Under the pieces are notes generated by a model that did not search any database, was not told the origin of the DNA, and saw only the letters and a program-made list of their open reading frames with translations. 64,000 nucleotides of DNA from Pseudoduganella dura (lineage in GTDB: Bacteria; Pseudomonadota; Gammaproteobacteria; Burkholderiales; Burkholderiaceae_D): positions 1,736,001 through 1,800,000 of the forward strand of contig NZ_WNWM01000002.1 in NCBI RefSeq assembly GCF_009727155.1, read 5' to 3'. The position numbers and the translations under genes were made by a program. Shown piece after piece: positions 8,405 through 15,443 of the stretch (the stretch's first letter is position 1; each line of letters starts with the position of its first letter).

Positions 8405-9751
8405 ATGAAAACTTCCCTGCTGTTGCGTGCCGCCGTGTGCGCGGCGCTCTGCCTGACCACCGCCGCGCATGCCGGCATCGGCCAGCGCTTTCCTTCCGAA
8501 CGCAAGATCGTCAAGGACCCGGTCACGGGCACCGCGCTGACCTTCCTCACCAGCGCGCCCGGCAAGGGCGACTCGAAGATCTACCCGACGCACCCGCAAT
8601 GGACGTCCGACGGCAAGTGGCTGGTGTTCCGGTCGAACCGCGTGGCCGGCGAGGCGATGGCCGTCAACGAGGCCACCGGCGACCTGGTGCAGGTGACCGA
8701 GGGCGGCTTCACGGGCATGCTGAACATCGCGCAAAAGTCGATGAAGCTGTTCTTCATGCGCCAGGCACCCGAGAAGGGCGTGCTGCAGATCGTGGAGGTG
8801 GACCTGGCCGCCGTGTTCCGCGACAGCGCGGCCGGAAAGATGAAGGCGCCCGGCGCCTACCAGCGCGTCGCCGGCACCACGCCGGCCGGGCTGGAAGCGG
8901 GCGGCGACATGGCGCTCGACGCCGACGAGGAATGGGTCTACTTCCGCGTGGGCCGCGACGCGGCGGCGAAGCACCTGGCGCCGGGCGCGAAGATCGAGGC
9001 GAACTTCGGCCCGCGCAACATGGGCGCGGGGCCGAACGGCATCGCGCGGATGAACGTCAAGACTGGCGAAATCCGGCACGTGGTGTCTGTCGGCTTCCAG
9101 ATCGGCCATATCCAGGCCAACCTGTGGAACCCGGGCGAGATCGTGTTCTGCTGGGAGACCGGCGGCAAGTCGCCGCAGCGCACCTGGACCGTGCGCTCGG
9201 ACGGCAGCGGCCTGCGCCCGCTTTATCCGGAAGCGCCGTACGAATGGGTGACGCACGAGGCGGTGATCACGAAGGATGAAGTGGCGATGGCGCTGATGGG
9301 CCACCGGCCGGTGAAGGACGGCGGCGGCGGCGTGGCCGCGCCGGCCACCGGCGTCTACGGCGCCAATCCCGGCCAGGATGCCGCCTGGGGCGACGCCGGC
9401 ACGCGCGAAAAGCCGACCGGCCTGGCCATCGTCAACCTGCGCACCCGCGAGATGACGATCGCCGGGCAGACTCCGTCGGGCAGCGGGCTGTGGCACGTGC
9501 ACGGCTCCGCGGACGGCCGCTTCGCCGTCGGCGACGATTTCTCGCGCTCGCTGTGGCTGATCGACCGGAAGACGCGCGAGATGAAACTGCTTACCACCGG
9601 CCACAAGGACACCGCCGCCGACCACCCCCACCCCACCTTCAACGCCGACGGCACGAAGATCCAGATCCAGTCTGCCATGCTGTCGGCGGACGGCAAGTCG
9701 ATGAACATCGTCGTCGTGCCCGTGCCGGAGGAGTGGCTGAAGCGGAAGTGA
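8405..9751 (+). CDS. Secreted beta-propeller lyase, oligogalacturonate lyase (PL22)-like
   Basis: A 448-residue exported protein. The start at 8405 gives a clean signal peptide of 23 residues ending 'TTAAHA'; the upstream in-frame codons are not needed and the site has only a weak ribosome-binding sequence. The opening 'FPSERKIVKDPVTGTALTFLT' and propeller blades such as 'HPQWTSDGKWLVFRSNR', 'WHVHGSADGRFAVGDD' and 'DHPHPTFNADGTKIQIQSAM' resemble oligogalacturonate lyases of family PL22. Those enzymes turn unsaturated digalacturonate into keto-uronates. The conserved HxH-type segments support a metal-dependent lyase, but similarity to general TolB-type propellers means the substrate is inferred from the neighbours. 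Confidence 0.7.
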   Translation: MKTSLLLRAAVCAALCLTTAAHAGIGQRFPSERKIVKDPVTGTALTFLTSAPGKGDSKIYPTHPQWTSDGKWLVFRSNRVAGEAMAVNEATGDLVQVTEGGFTGMLNIAQKSMKLFFMRQAPEKGVLQIVEVDLAAVFRDSAAGKMKAPGAYQRVAGTTPAGLEAGGDMALDADEEWVYFRVGRDAAAKHLAPGAKIEANFGPRNMGAGPNGIARMNVKTGEIRHVVSVGFQIGHIQANLWNPGEIVFCWETGGKSPQRTWTVRSDGSGLRPLYPEAPYEWVTHEAVITKDEVAMALMGHRPVKDGGGGVAAPATGVYGANPGQDAAWGDAGTREKPTGLAIVNLRTREMTIAGQTPSGSGLWHVHGSADGRFAVGDDFSRSLWLIDRKTREMKLLTTGHKDTAADHPHPTFNADGTKIQIQSAMLSADGKSMNIVVVPVPEEWLKRK

Positions 9752-9760
9752 TGCGAGTAC

Positions 9761-9862
9761 GGCTGAGTTCGTGTCACTTTGGTGCCTGGCACCAATGTGA
9801 CACGAGCTCAGCCATTTTCGATGTGGCATGTCACTCTGGTGCCTGGCACCAATGTGACACGG
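9761..9862. repeat. Two GGTGCCTGGCACC palindromes with GTGTCAC/GTGACAC flanks
   Basis: The first element (9761-9812) is a long, nearly perfect inverted repeat centred on GGTGCCTGGCACC at 9781-9793. Its outer arms are GTGTCAC and GTGACAC, and further out GGCTGAG and CTCAGCC. The second (about 9829-9862) repeats the core at 9838-9850 with shorter arms. Both lie in the convergent gap between the propeller lyase and the DUF1080 gene. Confidence 0.8.
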
Positions 9863-9883
9863 CCTCGGCAGTTCACGATGCCA

Positions 9884-10522
9884 TCAGAGCTTTTCCAGCG
9901 TCACATTGCGCAGCTGGTACGGTGCGCCTTCGAGCTGGAAGCCGATGCGGCCCTCGGCGGGTCTGGCGCTGGTGATGCGGTTCTGCGCGATGCCGTTGAT
10001 CGTGACGTCGATGGTGCCGTCGCGGCTGACGATGTCGGCGCTGTTCCATTCGCCGGCGGGGCGTTCGCTGTCCTGGCCGGTGCGGGCCTTGATGACGGGC
10101 TGGGCGCCGGGGGCGCTGGTCGGCGGTTCGGCGAACGTGGCGGCGGCCATCGGCAGCAGGTCGCCGGCGGCGCCGTGCTTGGTCTGCACCTGGATGCTGG
10201 TGGGCCACACGCGGTCCATCGGCCCGTCCGAAATGTGCAGCAGCACGCCGCCGTTGCCGGGCTTTTCCGTCCAGCGCCATTCGACGTGCAGCCGGTAGTT
10301 GCGGTAGCTGGCGGTGGTGGCCAGGAAACCGGCGGGCTTGCCCGCCGACGCGATCACGCCGTCCGGCCGCAGCGTGAACACATCGCCCGCCGCGGCGGCC
10401 GGGTCGGTACGCAATTCCCAGCCGGCGAAGGCGCGGCCCGCATCCCGCAAATTGAACAGATCATCCGCGCTGGCGGACGCACACAACGCCAGCAGTCCCG
10501 TGCACAATATCCTTTTGACCAT
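9884..10522 (-). CDS. Secreted DUF1080 (LamG-like, 3-keto-disaccharide hydrolase family) protein
   Basis: A 212-residue exported protein. The signal peptide ends 'CASASA' near residue 19. The mature part shows the DUF1080 pattern: 'LFNLRDAGRAFAGWEL', 'YRNYRLHVEWRW', 'GNGGVLLHISDG', 'PTSIQVQTKHGAAGDL', 'GEWNSADIVSRDGTIDVTINGI' and 'GRIGFQLEGAPYQLRNVTLEKL'. The fold is a concanavalin-like jelly roll, and some members hydrolyse 3-keto-glycosides. The exact substrate here is unknown; a role in oligosaccharide side-chain processing is an inference from the locus. Its start codon has a good GGGGAG site and lies 14 bp from the divergent esterase start. Confidence 0.85.
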   Translation of the reverse strand: MVKRILCTGLLALCASASADDLFNLRDAGRAFAGWELRTDPAAAAGDVFTLRPDGVIASAGKPAGFLATTASYRNYRLHVEWRWTEKPGNGGVLLHISDGPMDRVWPTSIQVQTKHGAAGDLLPMAAATFAEPPTSAPGAQPVIKARTGQDSERPAGEWNSADIVSRDGTIDVTINGIAQNRITSARPAEGRIGFQLEGAPYQLRNVTLEKL

Positions 10523-10536
10523 TACACTCCCCGCTC

Positions 10537-11463
10537 ATGAAAAAAATTGTCCTGCCCATCCTGCTCGCCATGACCTTCGCCTGCTCCATCAACGCCTCCG
10601 CCGCCGCGCCGACCGTCCTTCCCCTGTGGCCCGAAGGCGTGCCCGGCCTGAAGAACATCGGGCCGGAGCAGAACGGCAAGGGGTATATCCAGAACACGTC
10701 GAACCCCACGCTCACGCTGGTCGGCCCCGCGGTCGACCGCCCGAACGGCACCGCCGTCATCGTGGCGCCGGGTGGCGGCTACGTGCGCCAGTCGGTCGAT
10801 CGCGAAGGAACCCAGTATGCCAACTGGCTCGGCACACTAGGCGTGACCACGTTCGTGCTGAATTACCGCATGCAGGAGTATGGCCACCCCGCCCCGTTGC
10901 AGGACGTGCTGCGCGCCGTGCGCCTGCTGCGTTCGCGCGCGGCCGAATTCGGCATCGACCCGCAGCGCATCGGCGTGATGGGCAGCTCCGCCGGCGGCCA
11001 CCTCGCGGCCAGCGCCGGCACGCTGTTCGACCACCCGGCAGGCCGCACCGGCGCGGCGCTGGACAAGGTCGATGCCCGCCCCGATTTCCTGGTGCTGATG
11101 TACCCGGTGATCGCGATGGAAGGCCCGGCCGCGCACATGGGTTCGCGCAAGGCCCTGCTGGGCGACAAGCCTTCGGCCGAACTGGTGCAGCTGATGTCCG
11201 TCGACCGCCAGGTCACGTCGCGCACGCCGCCCACGCTGCTGATCCACACCCAGGCCGATACCGCGGTGCCGGTCGAGAACAGCATCCTGTTCTACCAGGC
11301 GCTGACAAAAGCGAAGGTGCCGGCCGAGATGTACCTGTTCGAACAGGGTGCGCACGGCATGGGCATGCGCGACGGCCTGGCCAACGCTTCCCAATGGCCG
11401 CGCCGGGCCGAGGAATGGCTGCGCGCCCGCGGTTTGCTGACGCCCGCCACGCCGGCGAAGTAA
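10537..11463 (+). CDS. Secreted alpha/beta-hydrolase, acetyl-xylan/pectin esterase type
   Basis: A 308-residue esterase with a signal peptide of about 23 residues. It shows the oxyanion segment 'VIVAPGGGYVRQSVDREG', the nucleophile elbow G-S-S-A-G with Ser151, the acid region 'HTQADTAVPVENS' and the histidine in 'EQGAHGMGM'. This is the carbohydrate-esterase-like branch of the BD-FAE and Axe family, which removes acetyl or feruloyl groups from plant polysaccharides. It probably works beside the SGNH acetylesterase. No clear ribosome-binding site precedes ATG 10537, and any promoter must lie inside the divergent DUF1080 coding region. Confidence 0.85.
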   Translation: MKKIVLPILLAMTFACSINASAAAPTVLPLWPEGVPGLKNIGPEQNGKGYIQNTSNPTLTLVGPAVDRPNGTAVIVAPGGGYVRQSVDREGTQYANWLGTLGVTTFVLNYRMQEYGHPAPLQDVLRAVRLLRSRAAEFGIDPQRIGVMGSSAGGHLAASAGTLFDHPAGRTGAALDKVDARPDFLVLMYPVIAMEGPAAHMGSRKALLGDKPSAELVQLMSVDRQVTSRTPPTLLIHTQADTAVPVENSILFYQALTKAKVPAEMYLFEQGAHGMGMRDGLANASQWPRRAEEWLRARGLLTPATPAK

Positions 11464-11495
11464 TCCCCGCCGGACCCGGAGGGCGCCCGGCGCGA

Positions 11496-12170
11496 TCAGC
11501 CGGGGCCCGGGCCGGCGGGCCGGCCATCCGTGTTTCCCACAGCCCGTTCGGCCCGCGCCTCTTTCTCTTCCTCCTGCTTCTCCTCTTCCTCGATCTCTTC
11601 CTCGACCTTTTCCTCGATGCGCCGGTCCGGCACCAGCCACATCACGGCAACCGCCGCGTAGGCCAGGAACCCGAACCACGCTGTCACGAACGACAGGCCG
11701 ATGCCCGCCAGGTACAGGAAGATGGAATACTTGCCCTTGTGGTCTTCGCCGATGGCTTCGGCCAGCGTGGCGTTCTTCGGATGGTTGGAAATGAGCCGCC
11801 GCGCCAGCAGCGAGTAGGAGAACGCGCACATGCACAGCACCACCCCGTAGGCGGCCGTCGGCGCCGTCTCGAAATGGTTTTCGCCCATCCAGCCGGTCAC
11901 GAACGGAATCAGCGACAGCCAGAACAGCAGGTGCAGGTTGGCCCACAGCACGCCGCCGCTGACCTCCTTCACGGCATGCAGCAGGTGGTGATGGTTGTTC
12001 CAGTAGATCCCCACGTAGATGAAGCTGAGCACGTAGCTGATGAAGACGGGCCATAGCGGCAGCAGCGCGCCGAAATCGGGATCGTGCGGCACCTTCAGTT
12101 CCAGCACCATGATTGTGATGATGATGGCGATGACGCCGTCGCTGAAGGCTTCCAGCCGGTTCTTGCCCAT
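11496..12170 (-). CDS. TMEM175/DUF1211 family membrane protein (potassium-channel family)
   Basis: A 224-residue membrane protein with about six hydrophobic segments. It carries the family hallmark 'RLEAFSDGVIAI' at residues 5-16 in the first segment, followed by 'YWNNHHHLLHAV' and 'LHLLFWLSLIPF'. Bacterial members form leak potassium channels. The start at 12170 is set by the hallmark position and a GGAAG site five bases upstream. The C-terminus (about 183-224) is a highly charged run of Glu and Lys after the last membrane segment, ending in a Gly/Pro stretch. It lies 68 bp downstream of rhaU and could be the last gene of that operon. A link to pectin use is not evident. Confidence 0.85.
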   Translation of the reverse strand: MGKNRLEAFSDGVIAIIITIMVLELKVPHDPDFGALLPLWPVFISYVLSFIYVGIYWNNHHHLLHAVKEVSGGVLWANLHLLFWLSLIPFVTGWMGENHFETAPTAAYGVVLCMCAFSYSLLARRLISNHPKNATLAEAIGEDHKGKYSIFLYLAGIGLSFVTAWFGFLAYAAVAVMWLVPDRRIEEKVEEEIEEEEKQEEEKEARAERAVGNTDGRPAGPGPG

Positions 12171-12238
12171 GTGGTCTTCCGTTCGCCGTTGTTGTTTGAT
12201 CGTCAGCGAACGATACTCCAAACCCGGGCTGGCCGCCG

Positions 12239-12598
12239 TTATGCACCCTTGCCGGCAAAATGGAACAGCCGCGGCAGCGCCCATTCCTTCGGCCGGGTAT
12301 TCGGCTCGCCGTCGGGGTCCACCTCCATCAGATCCGCCATGTAGTCCCACCACCGCTTCATCACCGGCTGCCCCGGCAGCTCGGCGATCGGCGCGCCATC
12401 CCTCACCTTCAGCACCGCGAACAGCGACAGCGTGTCTTCATCGAGGAAGATGGAATAATCGAAGATGCCGGCGTTGCCCAGCGCCTCGGCCAGGTCGGGC
12501 CACAGCTCGTCGTGCCGGCGCCTGTATTCCTCCACCACGCCGGGCTTCAACTGCATCCTGAATGCCTTCGTGGTGTATGTCGTTACCTGATTGGTCAT
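12239..12598 (-). CDS. rhaU: L-rhamnose mutarotase
   Basis: A 119-residue cytoplasmic enzyme that interconverts the alpha and beta anomers of L-rhamnose so the isomerase receives the right form. Family signatures are visible throughout: 'FRMQLKPGVVEEYRRRHDELWPDL', 'YSIFLDEDTLSLFAVLKV', 'RWWDYMADLMEVDPDGEPNTRP' and the final 'LPRLFHF'. It overlaps the upstream GH105 gene by four bases (12595-12598), indicating translational coupling. In rhizobial rha operons the mutarotase lies between transporter and kinase genes. Here it is in the pectinase operon. E. coli calls this gene rhaM. Confidence 0.95.
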   Translation of the reverse strand: MTNQVTTYTTKAFRMQLKPGVVEEYRRRHDELWPDLAEALGNAGIFDYSIFLDEDTLSLFAVLKVRDGAPIAELPGQPVMKRWWDYMADLMEVDPDGEPNTRPKEWALPRLFHFAGKGA

Positions 12599-13821
12599 TT
12601 GATCGCCATCTTCTTCAGTTCGGCGGCGGCCTGCATGAAGCCGCCCACGCCATAGTTATAGCTCGACGACGGCCGGTAGTGCGCCGGCTCGGCGCCCGTC
12701 TGCTGGATGCCGCCCAGGCGGCCGTCGGCGTAGATGTGCTTCGTCACCAGCGCGGTCCAGGCTTTTTCGATCACCGGGCGGTACGTCTTCTCGTCCAGGT
12801 AGCCGTTGTTCACGCCGTAGGCCATGCCATGGATGAACATCGCCGCGCCGGAAGTTTCCGCCAGCGGCCACGCCTGCGGATCGAGCAGGCCGGCATGCCA
12901 CTCACCGTTGTCGTCCTGGATCGATGCCAGCTTGGCGGACATCTCGCGTAATTGCTGCACGTAGAACGGCCGGTTCGGATCGTCCTTCGGCGTCAGTTCC
13001 AGCACCTTGGCCAGGCCGGCCATCACCCAGCCTTCGCCGCGCGACCAGAAGATCTTCTTGCCGTTCGGCTCGCGCTTGTCCGGCGCCTCGTATGCGGTGT
13101 CGCGCGCGAACAGATGTTCTTCCTTGTCGTACAGCAGGTCGTAGCTTTTCTTCCATTGCTCGTGCACGTAGTCGGCATACTTCTGCTCGCCGGTGGCCTG
13201 CGCCATCTTCAGCCACACCGGCGGCGCCATGAAGAGCGCATCGCACCACCACCATGGCAGGCGCGGGTCGCCCGGGCGCAGCGTGTCGAGGTCGATCAGC
13301 ACGTCGAGGTATTTGCGCAGCGTGGCGATCTTTTCCGGGCTCGGCTCCTGCAGATACAGGTCCAGGTACATCTGGCCGATGCTGATGTCGTCCGCGTTCG
13401 GATACGGCCCGGCGCGCAGCGACCAGCCGAAGCCCTTGGCCAGCTTCAGCATCGCATCGCGGTATTTCGTGTCGCCGGTGGCCTTCGAGGCTTCCATGAA
13501 GCCGGCGTAGGCCACACTGGCCGTCCAGATCTGGTCGGTATATTCCTTCGTTCGGCGCAGCTGCCAGTCGGCCACCTTGCGCAGCACCTTGTCGACATCC
13601 TTCTTCGTGATCGCCGGCGACAGGTCGGTGGCCAGCGGGCCGGCATCTTCCGGCGCGTCGCCGAACTTGCGCCGGATATCCTTGTCGATGATCGCCTGCA
13701 TCGCCGGCGTGGGCTGCGGGTAATCCTGCCGGGCATCCTGCGCATGCAGGGCGCAGCTGGCGCACAGGGTCAGGACGCCAAAGGCCAGCCTGGTGAAACG
13801 CGGTTGCATGGTTTTTTTCAT
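12595..13821 (-). CDS. Unsaturated rhamnogalacturonyl hydrolase, GH88/GH105 family (copy 2)
   Basis: A 408-residue secreted enzyme, the second member of its family here but only distantly like the one at 2954. The signal peptide (about 1-27) ends 'SCALHAQ'. Key regions are 'LPWWWCDALFMAPPVWLKMAQ' with the candidate catalytic Asp, 'FWSRGEGWVMAGLAKVL', 'QDDNGEWHAGLLD' and 'ETSGAAMFIHGMAYGVNNGYL', followed by a YteR-like C-terminus 'SSYNYGVGGFMQAAAELKKM'. It overlaps the upstream GH28 gene and the downstream rhaU by four bases each, so GH28-GH105-rhaU form one tight operon. The two GH105 copies may differ in chain-length preference. Confidence 0.9.
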   Translation of the reverse strand: MKKTMQPRFTRLAFGVLTLCASCALHAQDARQDYPQPTPAMQAIIDKDIRRKFGDAPEDAGPLATDLSPAITKKDVDKVLRKVADWQLRRTKEYTDQIWTASVAYAGFMEASKATGDTKYRDAMLKLAKGFGWSLRAGPYPNADDISIGQMYLDLYLQEPSPEKIATLRKYLDVLIDLDTLRPGDPRLPWWWCDALFMAPPVWLKMAQATGEQKYADYVHEQWKKSYDLLYDKEEHLFARDTAYEAPDKREPNGKKIFWSRGEGWVMAGLAKVLELTPKDDPNRPFYVQQLREMSAKLASIQDDNGEWHAGLLDPQAWPLAETSGAAMFIHGMAYGVNNGYLDEKTYRPVIEKAWTALVTKHIYADGRLGGIQQTGAEPAHYRPSSSYNYGVGGFMQAAAELKKMAIK

Positions 13822-15251
13822 GACTTGTCCTGTTCTTCAAAGCTCTTCTTCGAGGGGTCTTCCTTCACGGCGCGCGGCTGCACCACGAAGCTGCCGGCCG
13901 GCAGGCCGCGCACGGCCTTGCCGTCTTCCAGTTCGACCGGCTTGCCCAGCGCCAGGCGGGCGTTCTCGAACGTCCAGCCGGCGATGTCGTGGATGTGGCC
14001 GCCCTGCTCGGCCTGGATGTCCAGGTTCTTCAGCGTGAAGCGCGTTGCCGGCTTTTCCTTGAAGCTGTCCACCTCGAACGCCGTCTTCGCGCCGGTGGCC
14101 TTGATGTTCCAGATCCGAACGTCGCGCAGCTGCGCCATGCCCTGCTCCTTCGGCACCGGCGTGGCCAGCACCTTCCAGTACGGCGGAACATCCTTCACGT
14201 CGTCCGGGATCTTCGCGTAGCTGTAGCTGGGGTTCCAGTTCATCGTAATGCGCAGTACCACCGGCGTGCCCTTCATCGTGAAGTCGTGCAGGCGGATGTT
14301 CTCGCCGAAGCCGCCGCGCGTGTGGGCCGACTTGAACAGGATGCCAACGGGCACCTTGTCCAGCACGGTGATGTTGTAGGCCTCGATGTTGCGGAAGCCG
14401 CCCGACGTTTCGCTGCCGAACGTGAAGCCGGCCGCGCCGGAGCGGATGATCGAATCGCGCACCACGACATCCTCGGTGCGGCGCGCCACGCGCAGGCCGT
14501 CCGAATCGCGGCCGGCCTTCATGCACAGCGCATCGTCGTTGACGTCGATGTCGGCATTGGCCACCAGGATCTTGCGCGACGAATCGATGTCGATGCCGTC
14601 CGTCGACGGGCCCAGGCCGTCCTGGTTGTTGCGGATGATCACGCCGTCGATCGTCACGTCTTCCGAATAGCAGATATGCACGGTCCAGAAGCCGGCGCGC
14701 TTGAGCAGCAGCCCGCCGCCCAGCTTCACCTGCTTGGAGTCGAACACCTGGATCAGGCGCGGGCGCTGCGCGTCGTAGTCGGAGGCCCAGCGCAGGCCGC
14801 GCGGTTCGTACTGCTTGCGCAGGGTCCAGTAGCTGTCCCAGAACACCTTGCCGTCGCCGTCGATCGTGCCTTCGCCTTCGATCCTGGCGTTGTCCTGCTT
14901 GTAGACGTTGACCAGCGCCGCGGGCCATTTCATCTCGATGCCGGCGATGCGGGTGGGCAGTACCGGGTAATCCCTGATGTCCTGCGATCCCAGCAGGGTG
15001 ACGCCCTTGCCGATCCGCAGCGTGACGCCGCTCTTCACGAAGATCGAGCCGGTGAGATACGTCCCGGCGGGGAATACCACGGTGCCGCCTTGTTTCGCGG
15101 CCGCGTCGATGGCGGCCTGGATCGCCTGCGTGTTTTTGGTCTTGCCGTCCGCCTTCGCGCCGTATTGGTCGACGCTGAAATCGGCGGCGTGGGCGATGCC
15201 GATCGCGGCGGTCAGCAGCATTGCCGCGAGCGCGCGTAGCCATCTGGTCAT
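13818..15251 (-). CDS. GH28 family pectin glycosidase (polygalacturonase-like)
   Basis: A 477-residue secreted right-handed beta-helix enzyme. The signal peptide (1-22) ends 'GIAHA', followed by the classical 'FSVDQYGAKADGKTKNTQAIQAAID' opening. The catalytic strip contains 'STDGIDIDSS' and 'NDDALCMKAGRDSDG', so all three acidic residues of GH28 are present. The usual G-H-G is replaced by 'GAAGFTFGSETSGG' and R-I-K by 'FKSAHTRGG'. That places it in a divergent subgroup which may act on rhamnogalacturonan rather than homogalacturonan. A strong GGAGGAG site precedes ATG 15251. It is the first gene of the GH28-GH105-rhaU operon. Confidence 0.88.
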   Translation of the reverse strand: MTRWLRALAAMLLTAAIGIAHAADFSVDQYGAKADGKTKNTQAIQAAIDAAAKQGGTVVFPAGTYLTGSIFVKSGVTLRIGKGVTLLGSQDIRDYPVLPTRIAGIEMKWPAALVNVYKQDNARIEGEGTIDGDGKVFWDSYWTLRKQYEPRGLRWASDYDAQRPRLIQVFDSKQVKLGGGLLLKRAGFWTVHICYSEDVTIDGVIIRNNQDGLGPSTDGIDIDSSRKILVANADIDVNDDALCMKAGRDSDGLRVARRTEDVVVRDSIIRSGAAGFTFGSETSGGFRNIEAYNITVLDKVPVGILFKSAHTRGGFGENIRLHDFTMKGTPVVLRITMNWNPSYSYAKIPDDVKDVPPYWKVLATPVPKEQGMAQLRDVRIWNIKATGAKTAFEVDSFKEKPATRFTLKNLDIQAEQGGHIHDIAGWTFENARLALGKPVELEDGKAVRGLPAGSFVVQPRAVKEDPSKKSFEEQDKS

Positions 15252-15288
15252 GGGGTCTCCTCCGTGTTTTTATAGGTGCAGCGTGCCT

Positions 15289-15376
15289 GGTGTCGGACAC
15301 CTTTTTCCGGACGCTTTATCCGGAAAAAGGATGACACTATTTCCGGATGAGTCGTCCGGAAATAGTGTCAGACACC
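15289..15376. repeat. Compound palindrome block between rhaI and the GH28 gene
   Basis: GGTGTCGGACACC (15289-15301) opens the block and AGTGTCAGACACC (15364-15376) closes it. Between them lie two further stem-loops with a shared TCCGGA theme: TTTTTCCGGA / TCCGGAAAAA and CTATTTCCGGA / TCCGGAAATAG. The block lies upstream of the GH28 start and downstream of rhaI, both on the minus strand. Confidence 0.75.
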
Positions 15377-15402
15377 AGTTACTCAGGCGTCCCGGGCGCA
15401 CG

Positions 15403-15430
15403 AAAGCCTGCCCACGGCGTGGGCAGGCTT
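15403..15430 (-). terminator. Probable terminator of rhaI
   Basis: A perfect 12-bp stem AAGCCTGCCCAC / GTGGGCAGGCTT with a three-base loop lies 14 bp beyond the rhaI stop on the minus strand. The T run is short (TTT, part of it paired), so termination strength is uncertain. Confidence 0.6.
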
Positions 15431-15443
15431 CCTCGGCGCAGGA

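Noticed and set aside
15255..15297. TATAAA upstream of the GH28 gene considered as its promoter
   Set aside because: It would leave only about ten bases before the ribosome-binding site and the -35 position falls in a palindrome with no match to TTGACA.
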